NCBI GenBank assembly: GCA_041687435.1
Contig: JAWLBX010000041.1
Location: 1 to 17,069, forward strand
Length of the DNA stretch: 17,069 nt
Direction of reading: 5' to 3'
DNA from: JACKII01 sp041687435
Lineage (GTDB): Bacteria > Pseudomonadota > Alphaproteobacteria > Bin95
Under the pieces are notes generated by a model. That model was not told where the DNA came from and ran no database searches. It saw only the letters and a list, made by a program, of their open reading frames with translations. This document shows, in pieces, positions 7,922 through 15,254 of the stretch. The position numbers and the translations under genes were made by a program. Every line of letters begins with the position of its first letter. The stretch's first letter is position 1.

Positions 7922-8640
7922 CAGCATCTCCCACTGCCTATTGCGGCGACCCGGCGATCCCTGCGGAAGTCTGGACAAGCTGGAACCTCGATCCTGCGGT
8001 AATGTTAGCGTTGGGCGGACTGACATTGACGGTTTGGTATCGCTGCCACGGTACGGCACGCCGCGCTGGATTTGCCGCGGTTGCCCTGCTGGCGGTAATC
8101 TTTGTCTCGCCGCTTTGCGCGCTAAGTACGGCGCTGTTCTCGGCGCGGGTGGTGCATCATATGCTGCTGATCGCGGGCGTGGCGCCTTTGCTTGCGATCG
8201 CCTTTCCGGCGCGGCGCTCCCGTCATTTAAGTGTGCTGTTTGGGGTACACATGGTGGTGCTGTGGCTCTGGCATGTGCCGGACGTCTATAACTGGGCGGT
8301 GTGGTCGCTTTCAGGCTATTGGCTGATGCAGGCCAGCCTGCTTGGTTTAGCGCTGGCGCTCTGGCGTGAAATACTGCGTCCGGGCGCCGAGCCGGTCGCA
8401 GGCATCGCGGTGCTTTTGGGGACGGTGGCACAGATGGGTCTTCTGGGCGCGCTGATCGCCTTTGCCCCGCGCGCGCTTTTCTCCGCGCACTTCACGACGA
8501 CCGAAGTCTGGGGCTTCAGCCCGTTGGAAGATCAGCAGCTTGCCGGTTTGATCATGTGGGCGCCCGCGATCCTGCCCTATCTTGCTGTGGCTCTTTTCAT
8601 CGGGATGAGGCGAATCTTTCCGCCCGAGGCGGCACGATGA
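7918..8640 (+). CDS. ctaG: CtaG-like cytochrome c oxidase assembly protein (caa3-type family)
   Basis: A 240-residue polytopic membrane protein with about six to seven hydrophobic segments. It belongs to the caa3_CtaG family, the Bacillus-type CtaG needed to make active heme-copper oxidase and probably involved in copper delivery; it is unrelated to the Cox11 protein also called CtaG. Recognisable parts are the ARVVHHMLLIAGVAPLL segment (His-His at the membrane edge), VHMVVLWLWHVPDVYNWA and, in the C-terminal half, DQQLAGLIMWAPA, a segment conserved in the family. Conserved His and Met in these helices are candidate copper ligands (family knowledge plus inference). It overlaps the GMC stop by ATGA and its own stop overlaps the next start. 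Its presence links the dehydrogenase genes to the oxidase genes downstream. Confidence 0.85.
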   Translation: MTASPTAYCGDPAIPAEVWTSWNLDPAVMLALGGLTLTVWYRCHGTARRAGFAAVALLAVIFVSPLCALSTALFSARVVHHMLLIAGVAPLLAIAFPARRSRHLSVLFGVHMVVLWLWHVPDVYNWAVWSLSGYWLMQASLLGLALALWREILRPGAEPVAGIAVLLGTVAQMGLLGALIAFAPRALFSAHFTTTEVWGFSPLEDQQLAGLIMWAPAILPYLAVALFIGMRRIFPPEAAR

Positions 8641-9137
8641 TCTGGATAAGCAAACTGCTGCATCTGGTAGCGATCTCTGTCTGGGCGGGGGGGCTTGTCG
8701 TGGTGCCATTCCTGTTGTGGCAGCGGCGCGGTCTGATGGGTGAGCCGCTGCACCGTCTGCATCGGATGGTCCGGACGCTCTATGTCGTCATCCTGTCGCC
8801 CGCCGCTTTTGTTGCCATAGCCAGCGGCATTACATTGATCTTTCTGCAGACCACCTTTGTTGAATGGTTCAGCGTCAAACTGGTCATTGTGGGGATACTG
8901 GTCGCACTTCATGTCTGGGCTGGACTCTTGATCCTGCAGGTCTTCGATCCCGGCGGGCAGATCAGCCGCGGCGGTGCCGTGTCCATGACCGTGGCGACGC
9001 TTGCCACTGTGACGGGGGTTCTAGTCATCGTCCTCTGGAAGCCGCAGATCGATGCGGTGGCGCTTGCCCCCGACCTGTTTCACCCCGGCCGGCTGGCCGA
9101 GATCCTTGCCCCCGTTAGCGCTTGGGTGAGACCATGA
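8637..9137 (+). CDS. CopD-like four-helix membrane protein
   Basis: A 166-residue inner-membrane protein with four predicted helices (about 6-24, 47-68, 78-97 and 118-139). The opening HLVAISVWAGGLVVVPFLLW resembles the CopD domain of copper-resistance proteins and the HemJ/DUF2269 fold, where a conserved His sits at the start of helix 1. A role in copper or heme supply to the oxidase fits the context but is not shown. ATG 8637 is taken because it forms an ATGA overlap with the CtaG-like gene; codons open upstream read as out-of-frame sequence. Its 3' end overlaps by 23 bases, tail to tail, with the DUF2231 gene on the other strand. Confidence 0.75.
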   Translation: MIWISKLLHLVAISVWAGGLVVVPFLLWQRRGLMGEPLHRLHRMVRTLYVVILSPAAFVAIASGITLIFLQTTFVEWFSVKLVIVGILVALHVWAGLLILQVFDPGGQISRGGAVSMTVATLATVTGVLVIVLWKPQIDAVALAPDLFHPGRLAEILAPVSAWVRP

Positions 9138-9642
9138 CGCTAACGCCATGATCGAGCACCAGCTTGCCGCCATGCCAGCCCGCGAAACCTGCAAAGACCA
9201 CGGCGAAGGCGGAGAGGGCGAGCCCGTGCGGCAAAACCTCGCCTCCCGCCAGCCGCAATCCCCAGTTTGCACCCAGGATCGAGAGCAGCATCATCGCGGC
9301 CGTGGCATGGATCCAGCTTGCCACCCGGATGCGGATGCCTTTGACCAGAACGAGTTCGGCCGTGCCCGCGATGGCGGCGGCGATCCCGCCGAAAAAGGCA
9401 AGGCCCGACACCCAGAGCCCGGCGCGCAGCCAGAACGCATCCGCCCCGAACCACCACAAGAGGTCTGTGCCCAACGCGCCGACGGCAAAGGCGATGGGAA
9501 AATGTACCAGAATCGCGTGAACTGGGTGGCCGACGAGGGCAACGGCAGACCCGGTGTCATGCAGCGCCAGGGCGTCGAGGATAGGCGTTTGCGCGCTTTC
9601 CCCTGTTGCGGCAGGTCTTGGTGGTGCATTCCGGCTTGGCAT
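9115..9642 (-). CDS. DUF2231 membrane protein, antisense within the operon
   Basis: A 175-residue protein of the DUF2231 family (predicted inner-membrane protein, function unknown). The diagnostic motif GHPVHAILVHFPIAF (38-52) contains the conserved His residues, followed by four helices (about 45-65, 70-95, 105-125 and 140-160) and a soluble N-terminal 36 residues. The start at 9642 has AAAGGA six bases upstream. It is encoded against the direction of the respiratory operon. It converges on the CopD-like gene (overlap 9115-9137) and diverges from subunit II, whose start is only 45 bases away. DUF2231 genes are often seen beside c-type cytochromes and oxidases; a redox or heme-related membrane role is inference. 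The 130 or so plus-strand codons open across it are low-quality shadow sequence. Confidence 0.85.
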   Translation of the reverse strand: MPSRNAPPRPAATGESAQTPILDALALHDTGSAVALVGHPVHAILVHFPIAFAVGALGTDLLWWFGADAFWLRAGLWVSGLAFFGGIAAAIAGTAELVLVKGIRIRVASWIHATAAMMLLSILGANWGLRLAGGEVLPHGLALSAFAVVFAGFAGWHGGKLVLDHGVSVMVSPKR

Positions 9643-9687
9643 GATGGTCCTTTCATATCGGGACTGAGCAGGATCTGGCGTTGCAGG

Positions 9688-10350
9688 ATGGTCGGCGCGG
9701 CTGCGCTAACTATCGCCGGCTGCGACGGCCCCCTCTCGACCCTACAACCCGCTGGCCCGGTCGCGCGTTCCCTGGCAGAGGTTGGCTGGTCGATGTTCGC
9801 GGGCGCCGCCGTGCTCCTCATGCTGATGATGGGACTTTTCGCGATTGCGGTCTGGCGGCCGCAGTGGGGCGCGCGGGTGTCTTCGCGCAGCTGGATTGTC
9901 TGGGGCGGGCTGGTATTGCCTGCGATGGTGCTGCCACCGCTGGTCGTAGTGTCGTTCATTGCGGGAGAGCGGCTGACGGCAACAGACTCTGCACCGCGGA
10001 TCGAGGCTGAGGCCGGGCAATGGAACTGGACTTTCCGCTACCCCGATCATGGCTGGGCGCAGACGGAGGACATCCTGCATTTGCCCAGCGGTCAGCCGGT
10101 GGACATCATCATCACCAGCCGTGACGTAATCCATTCTTTTTGGGTGCCACGCTTGGCCGGCAAGATGGATGCCATCCCAGGGCGGGTGAATGTGTTGCGC
10201 GTTCTCGCAGACGCACCAGGAACGCTGGAGGGGCTTTGTGCCGAGTTTTGCGGCCTCCATCACTCCCACATGCGCTTCGATGTGCAGGTCCATGACCCGG
10301 CAGAGCTTGCTGCCGTCCTCGCAGGTCCCGCGCTCGCGGAGGCGCGATGA
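9688..10350 (+). CDS. coxB: Cytochrome c oxidase subunit II (CuA), lipoprotein type
   Basis: A 220-residue subunit II that receives electrons from cytochrome c at the binuclear CuA centre. All CuA ligands are present: H149 (VIHSFWVP), C184, E186, C188, H192 and M195 (CAEFCGLHHSHM). The aromatic electron-entry patch is QWNWTFRYPD (111-120). Two transmembrane helices lie at about 36-56 and 69-92. LTIAGC at residues 7-12 is a lipobox, so the N-terminus is probably lipid-modified at C12. ATG 9688 is the only ordinary start near the signal, although it has no clear ribosome site and a short uncharged n-region. There is no C-terminal cytochrome c domain, so this is not a caa3 oxidase. The stop overlaps the subunit I start (ATGA at 10347). 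Confidence 0.9.
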   Translation: MVGAAALTIAGCDGPLSTLQPAGPVARSLAEVGWSMFAGAAVLLMLMMGLFAIAVWRPQWGARVSSRSWIVWGGLVLPAMVLPPLVVVSFIAGERLTATDSAPRIEAEAGQWNWTFRYPDHGWAQTEDILHLPSGQPVDIIITSRDVIHSFWVPRLAGKMDAIPGRVNVLRVLADAPGTLEGLCAEFCGLHHSHMRFDVQVHDPAELAAVLAGPALAEAR

Positions 10351-12854
10351 CCACGCCCGGCCCGATCCGCTTGCACAAGGCGCTGACGCGCATCTGGGCC
10401 ACCGGGCAAGGCTGGCAGCGGCTTGCCGCAGTGAACCATTCAGTGGTGGGCGTGCGGTTCATGGTCACCGCAGCGGTATTCTTTGCCCTCGGGGGGATGC
10501 TTGCAATGTTGATCCGAGCGCAACTTGCGACGCCCGGATCGGCTTTTCTGGGGCCTGCGATCTATAACCAGATCTTCACCATGCATGGCACGATCATGAT
10601 GTTCCTCTTCGCAATCCCGATGCTGGAGGGTCTGGCGCTCTATATGCTGCCAAAGCTGCTGGGCGCACGCGATCTGGCGTTCCCGCGGCTAAGCGCCTTC
10701 GGCTACTGGTGCTACTTGTTCGGTGGCATGATCCTGATCGCGGCCTTGCTGGGTGGCGTCGCGCCGCGGGACGGCTGGTTCATGTACACGCCCTTGTCCT
10801 CGGATGTGTATTCTCCAGGCATCAATGCCGATGTCTGGCTGCTAGGCATCACCTTCGTTGAAATCTCGGCGCTGACGATGGCGGTGGAACTGATCGTTTC
10901 CATCCTGAAGCTGCGCGCACCAGGGATGACGCTGGCGCGGATGCCGATTTTTGCGTGGTACATCCTGGTCACCGCGCTGATGATGGTGGTGGGCTTTCCG
11001 CCGCTGATCCTTGGCTCGATACTGCTGGAGATGGAACGTGCCTTTGGCCTGCCGTTCTTCGACCCCGAACGCGGCGGCGACCCGCTTCTGTGGCAGCACC
11101 TTTTCTGGCTCTTTGGGCACCCAGAGGTCTACATCATCCTTCTGCCTGCCGCAGGCGCCATGTCCACCATGATTCCCACCTTCGCGCAGCGTCCGCTTGT
11201 GGGATACCGTGCTGTCGTGGCCTCGATCATCGTGATGGCGTTCCTGAGTTTTGGCATCTGGGTGCATCACATGTTCACCACGGGCATTCCACATCTGGCG
11301 CTGGCGTTTTTTTCGCTCGGCTCGGCGCTGGTGGCGGTGCCGACGGCGGTGCAGATGTTTGCCTGGCTGGCTACGCTGGCGCATGGGCGGCCCCGAATGG
11401 ACGTGCCAATGCTGTACATCTTCGGGTTTTTCTTTGTCTTTGTCGGCGGTGGGCTGACTGGCGTCATGTTGGCAATGGTGCCGTTCAACTGGCAGGCCCA
11501 TGATAGCTACTTCGTGATCGCACATTTTCACTATGTTTTGGTGGGCGGCTTTGTCTTTCCGCTACTGGCCGCCCTTTATTACTGGATGCCGCATGTTACC
11601 GGGCGGTTGTCGGTGCATCGGCTGTCGGTTCCGGCCTTCTGGTTGATCTTTGCGGGGTTCAACGTCACCTTTCTGACCATGCATGTGACTGGCCTGCTGG
11701 GGATGCCGCGGCGGGTCTACACCTACATGGGATATGAGGACTGGACGGTGCTTAACCTGATATCCTCGGTCGGCAGTTTTGTGCTGACCATGGGCTTCGC
11801 GCTGATCGCCATCGATATTCTGCTGCAACGTCGCCACGGGCCGCGGTTCCGGCGTGATCCATGGCGTGCCGGCACGCTGGAGTGGGCGACGCCGACGCCA
11901 CCCTCAGCCTATGGGTTCGCCTCTTTGCCGCGGATTGCGGTGAGGGCCGATAGCCTCTCGCCAGGCGAGGTCGGGCGGCAGATGGCGGCGGGGCAGGGGT
12001 ATCTTGGGTTCACGCGAAATGGCTGGCAGGAAACGCTGGGAGTGGACATCCACACGGGCGAGCCAGACCAGATCGTGATCCTGCCACATCCGACGTACCT
12101 GCCACTGGTGTTGGCCCTGGCGACGGGGATTGTGGTGCTGTCCTTGCTATTCAAGTTTTACGCTATCGCAGTGGCCGCAGCCCTTGCTGTGTCGTTCCTG
12201 TTCGTCTGGGGCGCGCGCAATGCGGGCCAGCCCAAAGACCATGGCCCCCTGCCGATCGGCCTTGACCTTGCTGTTCCACCCCATGCCGAGGCAGCCAACC
12301 CGCCCTCCCTTCTGGCGATGGCTTTCACCCTGATTGCGGATGGCACGCTGTTCGTGTCACTGATGTTCGGGGTGCTCTACCTGTGGCTGGTTGCAGCGAA
12401 CTGGCCTCCAACAGAGGTGATCGAGGCTGGACTTGCCCTGCCATTGCTGGCACTCGCCGGGCTTGTGGCCGGCCCGATCGCGGCCCGCGGTGCGCTTGGC
12501 GCAGTCCGCCGGAACGGCGCAGTGAGCCCTTGGCTGGTATTGGAAGCCGTGTCGCTGGTAATCACGCTAGCCGCTTTGGTGGCGCTCATCGCGGTCGCGC
12601 TGCCGGATCCGCGCAGCCACGGCTATGCTGCGGCCAGCTTTGCGCTGCTGGCTTATATCTGCCTTCATCTGGGCATCTCGGCGATGTTCGTACTCAGCAA
12701 CGCCATCCGCCAGCGGTCAGGGTTCATCGGGCCGCGGCGCGACCATGATCTGCGCCTAACGCGGGCCTGGCAGGATTTCACCGCGGCCAGCGGCCTCATT
12801 GCCGTGGGGTTCGTTTTGATCCTGCCGGTTCTGATGTCAGACCCAAGTTCGTGA
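10347..12854 (+). CDS. coxA: Cytochrome c oxidase subunit I fused to a subunit III-like domain
   Basis: An 835-residue heme-copper oxidase core that reduces O2 to water. Residues about 25-510 are subunit I. Heme a ligands are H80 (TMHGT) and H395; the heme a3 ligand is H393 (HFHYV); CuB ligands are H258, H307 and H308. The cross-linked Tyr is Y262 in GHPEVY, and H385-D386 and R455-R456 (propionate/Mg region) are kept. E260 places it in the A1-type group. Proton-path residues deviate: the K-pathway Lys position is Q336 (VPTAVQMF). In the D-pathway the entry acid D109 (ARDLAFPR) remains, but the asparagine positions are L97 and S116. Residues about 580-830 are a subunit III-like membrane domain (AFTLIADGTLFVSLMFGVLYL), with weaker conservation. 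Last gene of the operon; no terminator follows before the repeat at 12872. Confidence 0.93.
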   Translation: MTTPGPIRLHKALTRIWATGQGWQRLAAVNHSVVGVRFMVTAAVFFALGGMLAMLIRAQLATPGSAFLGPAIYNQIFTMHGTIMMFLFAIPMLEGLALYMLPKLLGARDLAFPRLSAFGYWCYLFGGMILIAALLGGVAPRDGWFMYTPLSSDVYSPGINADVWLLGITFVEISALTMAVELIVSILKLRAPGMTLARMPIFAWYILVTALMMVVGFPPLILGSILLEMERAFGLPFFDPERGGDPLLWQHLFWLFGHPEVYIILLPAAGAMSTMIPTFAQRPLVGYRAVVASIIVMAFLSFGIWVHHMFTTGIPHLALAFFSLGSALVAVPTAVQMFAWLATLAHGRPRMDVPMLYIFGFFFVFVGGGLTGVMLAMVPFNWQAHDSYFVIAHFHYVLVGGFVFPLLAALYYWMPHVTGRLSVHRLSVPAFWLIFAGFNVTFLTMHVTGLLGMPRRVYTYMGYEDWTVLNLISSVGSFVLTMGFALIAIDILLQRRHGPRFRRDPWRAGTLEWATPTPPSAYGFASLPRIAVRADSLSPGEVGRQMAAGQGYLGFTRNGWQETLGVDIHTGEPDQIVILPHPTYLPLVLALATGIVVLSLLFKFYAIAVAAALAVSFLFVWGARNAGQPKDHGPLPIGLDLAVPPHAEAANPPSLLAMAFTLIADGTLFVSLMFGVLYLWLVAANWPPTEVIEAGLALPLLALAGLVAGPIAARGALGAVRRNGAVSPWLVLEAVSLVITLAALVALIAVALPDPRSHGYAAASFALLAYICLHLGISAMFVLSNAIRQRSGFIGPRRDHDLRLTRAWQDFTAASGLIAVGFVLILPVLMSDPSS

Positions 12855-12871
12855 CCATCGTGCATCGCCCC

Positions 12872-13160
12872 GGCCGTGAAGCTCACAACCATCCGGCTGC
12901 TCAAAGCCGAGGCAAGGGCTGGCGCCCGCCCTTCCGAAGCCGACTGGCACGATACGGCCCAACTGCTCGCCTATTGCATCCAGGGCCGCGAGGAGTTCGT
13001 CGCGTGCAACGGCGTCCTTGCGGCCGAGCGTGCCGAGGACCGCCTCTGCCATGCCATTGTCGCCGACGACAGTCTGGATGCTAGGCTCGTCCTGCTGACC
13101 CTGCATGCGGGCGTGATCGCCCCAGACATCGGCGACCGTTTCGATCTTGAGAGCGGGTAG
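12872..13160 (+). pseudogene. 5'-truncated copy of the gene at 15504 (direct repeat, left copy)
   Basis: From GGCCGTGAAGCTC to the stop TAG at 13158-13160 this is an ungapped copy of 15602-15890 with about 12 mismatches by eye (about 96% identity). It lacks the first 34 codons of the full gene, which are replaced by sequence running from the oxidase subunit I stop only 17 bases upstream. No ribosome site precedes the GTG at 12876, so it is probably not translated. Eight of the 12 differences from the other copy fall at third codon positions in the plus-strand frame, so both copies were shaped by protein-level selection for some time after they separated. Similarity ends a few bases after the stop codon. 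Confidence 0.75.
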
Positions 13161-13205
13161 AGTTGCAGCCAGTCGCAATAGGACGAACCAAAAGCCGCCG
13201 CATCG

Positions 13206-13389
13206 AAGCATCTGGCGTTGGGCGTCATTGGTCTTCTCCGAGGTTTCGGGGCGTTCCGCCAAGCGGCCAGCACGCTCACCGGAACGGCGCAGCGCGAGCA
13301 GGAACAGAAGTACGGCGAGTGCGATGGCGCCGTAGCCGAGCGCGAACCCACGGCCTGGCGGCAAGGCCAGCAAGGAACCCAGCGATCAT
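13206..13389 (-). pseudogene. Frameshifted small membrane protein gene, phage lysis-like
   Basis: On the minus strand an ATG at 13389 with AAGGGGG five bases upstream opens MIAGFLAGLAARPWVRA. Near 13340-13343 the sense switches frame to LGYGAIALAVLLFLLALRR followed by SGERAGRLAERPETSEKTND. One extra base, or two missing ones, would join them into a protein with an N-terminal membrane helix and a charged helical tail of about 60 residues. After QML (13206) the sequence becomes unrelated, so the end is probably lost. The layout resembles small spanin- or holin-like proteins encoded beside endolysins in alphaproteobacterial prophages; that match is from memory and unproven. Confidence 0.45.
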
Positions 13390-13391
13390 CG

Positions 13392-13648
13392 CTACCCCCT
13401 TCGCCAGTCGTCAATGCAGGCCTAGATGGCGACGGCGATAAACACCCAGCGCAAGGGGTCAAGATACAGCACCAGCGGCAGGATGGCAGCCTGGGCCTCG
13501 ACCAACACATGCTTCGCCACCTCGACGCCGGCAAGGCCTCCTCGGCAAAGCCGGTATCACAGGCGGGAAAGCGCTCGCTCTATTGCCGTCCAGGGCCGAG
13601 ATCGATGTGTGTGAAGCCGGCCGCCAGAAACGGGTTGTTGATCGCACC
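13392..13648 (-). pseudogene. Remnant of a gene ending in a membrane helix, upstream of the small membrane protein
   Basis: Reading the minus strand from about 13648, NNPFLAAGFTHIDLGPGRQ is stopped by TAG (13582-13580). DTGFAEEAL follows in the same frame. One base appears missing near 13540, after which GVEVAKHVLVEAQAAILP and LVLYLDPLRWVFIAVAI continue in another frame to TAG at 13424-13422. ACIDDWRRG and another TAG lie directly before the ATG of the next small gene. So one reading frame has at least a stop, a frameshift and a second stop or small deletion. The hydrophobic C-terminal segment and tight spacing suggest it was co-transcribed with the gene at 13389. I do not recognise a catalytic domain; an endolysin/holin origin is a guess from the arrangement. 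Confidence 0.4.
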
Positions 13649-13767
13649 CGCTGCATGAAAGCTGCCGGCCTGTTCTCTTCCATCCCGGTTGGAGCAAATA
13701 TGCCGTCGATCTTTTCTCATCTACCCGCCACCATGGTGATCCAGCAATCTTCAGGCGCATCGGCCTG

Positions 13768-15000
13768 ATGTCTCTTGCTCCGAACCACTGGCGCCTGGTC
13801 GCCGGCATCGCCGTTCTGGTGTCCGGCTCGCTGCTGGCGTGGTTGCTGCGCTACGGAACGGCCGTTGTGCTGCCGGGGTTCGAGGCCGATTTCGGCGCCG
13901 ATGCCGCCGCTCTCGGCGCCCTGGCTGCCGCCTATTTCTGGCCCTATGCCGCCATGCAGCCGTTTGCAGGCATGCTGTCGGATTTCTGGGGGCCGCGCCG
14001 CACGCTGGCGGTCTGGCTCGGCATCGCCGGCGCGGGCACCTTGCTGTTCGCGCTCGCACCCAGCTATTCGGCCGCCATCCTCGGGCGCGCCCTGGGCGGC
14101 GCCGGGGTCGGCATTGTCCTGGTGGTGGCGTTCAGCCTGTTCAGCCGTTGGTTCGGCCAGCGGCGTTTCGGCACCATCGCCGGACTTTATGCTGCCACCG
14201 GCCCGCTTGGCGGCCTGCTGGCCGCGCATCCGCTGGCAAGCCTGACCGAAGCGGTCGGCTGGCGGAATGCGTTCCTCGTCATCGCTGCCTGGTTGCTGCT
14301 GACCGCACTTTGCGCAGCCCTGATCCTGCCCGGAGCACCGTCCCGCACGGCGCAGCCCAGTCTTGGTAATGCATTCCGCGGCCTGGCGCGAGCAGCCCGC
14401 ATCCGCAATTTCTGGCCCTGCGCCATCTACGCCTTCATCGCCCTGGGCATTTTGAGCGCCATGCAAGGCCTGTGGACCCTGCCTTTCCTGACCACGGCCT
14501 ATGCGGTCACATCGGCAGCGGCGACCGACGTGTTGCAGGCCTGGTCGATCGGCATGCTGGTGGCCTTGCCGGCCTGGGGCTATCTGGCCGATCGGGTGAT
14601 GCAGTCGAACAAGCACACCTTGCTGATGAGCGTTGCCTTGAACATCGCGCCCTGGATGTTTCTCTGTGTCGCGCCGGCTGCCTGGTCAGCCGATGCGTTG
14701 TTCCCGCTGTTTCTGTTCATCGCCTTGATGAACGGCTGCTGGATGCCTGCCTATTCTCTGGTCAACGCTTCGGCGCCGGCGGATATCCGGGGCAGCGCGC
14801 TTGGCCTGTTGAACCTGGCGTTCTTTCTGGGCGCCGCGTGTTTCCAGCAGGGCAGCGGCTATCTGCTAGCCTGGTTTTCTGCCGAGGGATCGGCGGCACC
14901 GCTCGAGGCGTACCGCTGGCTGTTCGGCTCGTTCGTCGTGGCGCTGGCAATATCCAGCCTTGGTCTGGCCCTGGTCCGGGAGCGGCGGGGCAGCCTGTGA
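13768..15000 (+). CDS. MFS transporter
   Basis: A 410-residue major facilitator superfamily permease with about 12 hydrophobic segments in two halves. The loop between helices 2 and 3 has GMLSDFWGPRRTL, a good version of MFS motif A (G-x-L-x-D-x-x-G-x-R-x-x-L). Helix 4 has GRALGGAGVGIVLVVAFSLF, and the loop after it SRWFGQRRFGTIAGLYAATG, typical of nitrate/organic-acid and related MFS branches. Substrate cannot be told. The start ATG 13768 has only a weak purine stretch (AGGCGC) upstream. It is intact and good-looking, unlike everything around it, and is bracketed by the two direct repeats (12872 and 15602). A hairpin 76 bases after its stop could end its transcript. Confidence 0.85.
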   Translation: MSLAPNHWRLVAGIAVLVSGSLLAWLLRYGTAVVLPGFEADFGADAAALGALAAAYFWPYAAMQPFAGMLSDFWGPRRTLAVWLGIAGAGTLLFALAPSYSAAILGRALGGAGVGIVLVVAFSLFSRWFGQRRFGTIAGLYAATGPLGGLLAAHPLASLTEAVGWRNAFLVIAAWLLLTALCAALILPGAPSRTAQPSLGNAFRGLARAARIRNFWPCAIYAFIALGILSAMQGLWTLPFLTTAYAVTSAAATDVLQAWSIGMLVALPAWGYLADRVMQSNKHTLLMSVALNIAPWMFLCVAPAAWSADALFPLFLFIALMNGCWMPAYSLVNASAPADIRGSALGLLNLAFFLGAACFQQGSGYLLAWFSAEGSAAPLEAYRWLFGSFVVALAISSLGLALVRERRGSL

Positions 15001-15075
15001 CCTGGCCGTCCGCTACATTTATCGCAGTTGGTGGGGAGCGCCCGGCGCCTTCGGCAATTGCTACCCTACCAAGAG

Positions 15076-15106
15076 GGGTGACCGGGTTGTCCACACCCGG
15101 CCACCC
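15076..15106. terminator. Strong hairpin after the MFS gene
   Basis: GGGTGACCGGGT and ACCCGGCCACCC pair at 11 of 12 positions around a 7-base loop. It lies 76 bases past the transporter stop on the plus strand and 8 bases past the AlpA-remnant stop on the minus strand. Neither side has a clean T run, so it may be a weak terminator for either direction or part of a recombination site. Confidence 0.4.
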
Positions 15107-15113
15107 TTGCTCC

Positions 15114-15254
15114 TTAGACGGAGCGTCGGTCGGATGCTTCGCGGCTGTCCAGGTGTGCCTGGAGCCATTCCCGCACTTCCGACTCAACCCACCCCACTCT
15201 GTTAGGCCCGATGTGTACCCGCTTGGGGAATGGACGGCCCGCCGCCCTTTCCAT
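15114..15254 (-). pseudogene. C-terminal remnant of an AlpA-type phage regulator/excisionase
   Basis: A 46-codon minus-strand frame (ATG 15254, TAA 15116-15114) encodes PKRVHIGPNRVGWVESEVRE followed by WLQAHLDSRE. The segment P-K-x-(V/I)-x-(I/L)-G-P-(N/R)-x-V-x-W-(V/L)-E-S-E-(V/I)-x-x-W is the second half of AlpA family DNA-binding proteins, small MerR-like regulators that switch on prophage integrase/excision genes. The first half with the recognition helix (normally about 25-30 residues) is missing; the seven residues before the homology are unrelated, and homology starts at about 15233. It is therefore a truncated gene, although the short frame could still be translated. The break coincides with the start of a dnaE2-like fragment on the opposite strand. 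Confidence 0.55.

Noticed and set aside
7121..8431. 436-codon open minus-strand frame across the GMC and CtaG-like genes
   Set aside because: Arg/Pro/Ala-rich shadow of two well-recognised plus-strand genes; no domain, no ribosome site.
9148..9687. Long N-terminal extension of subunit II in the same open frame
   Set aside because: It is antisense to the DUF2231 gene, has charged low-complexity composition, and would bury the lipoprotein signal at residue 180 or so.
12837..13373. 178-codon minus-strand frame across the left repeat
   Set aside because: It joins a genuine small membrane-protein fragment to the antisense of the repeat gene; codon-position bias of copy differences supports the plus strand for the repeat.
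13717..14616. 299-codon minus-strand frame opposite the MFS gene
   Set aside because: Gln/Gly/Arg-rich antisense shadow; the plus strand is a clear 12-helix transporter with MFS motif A.
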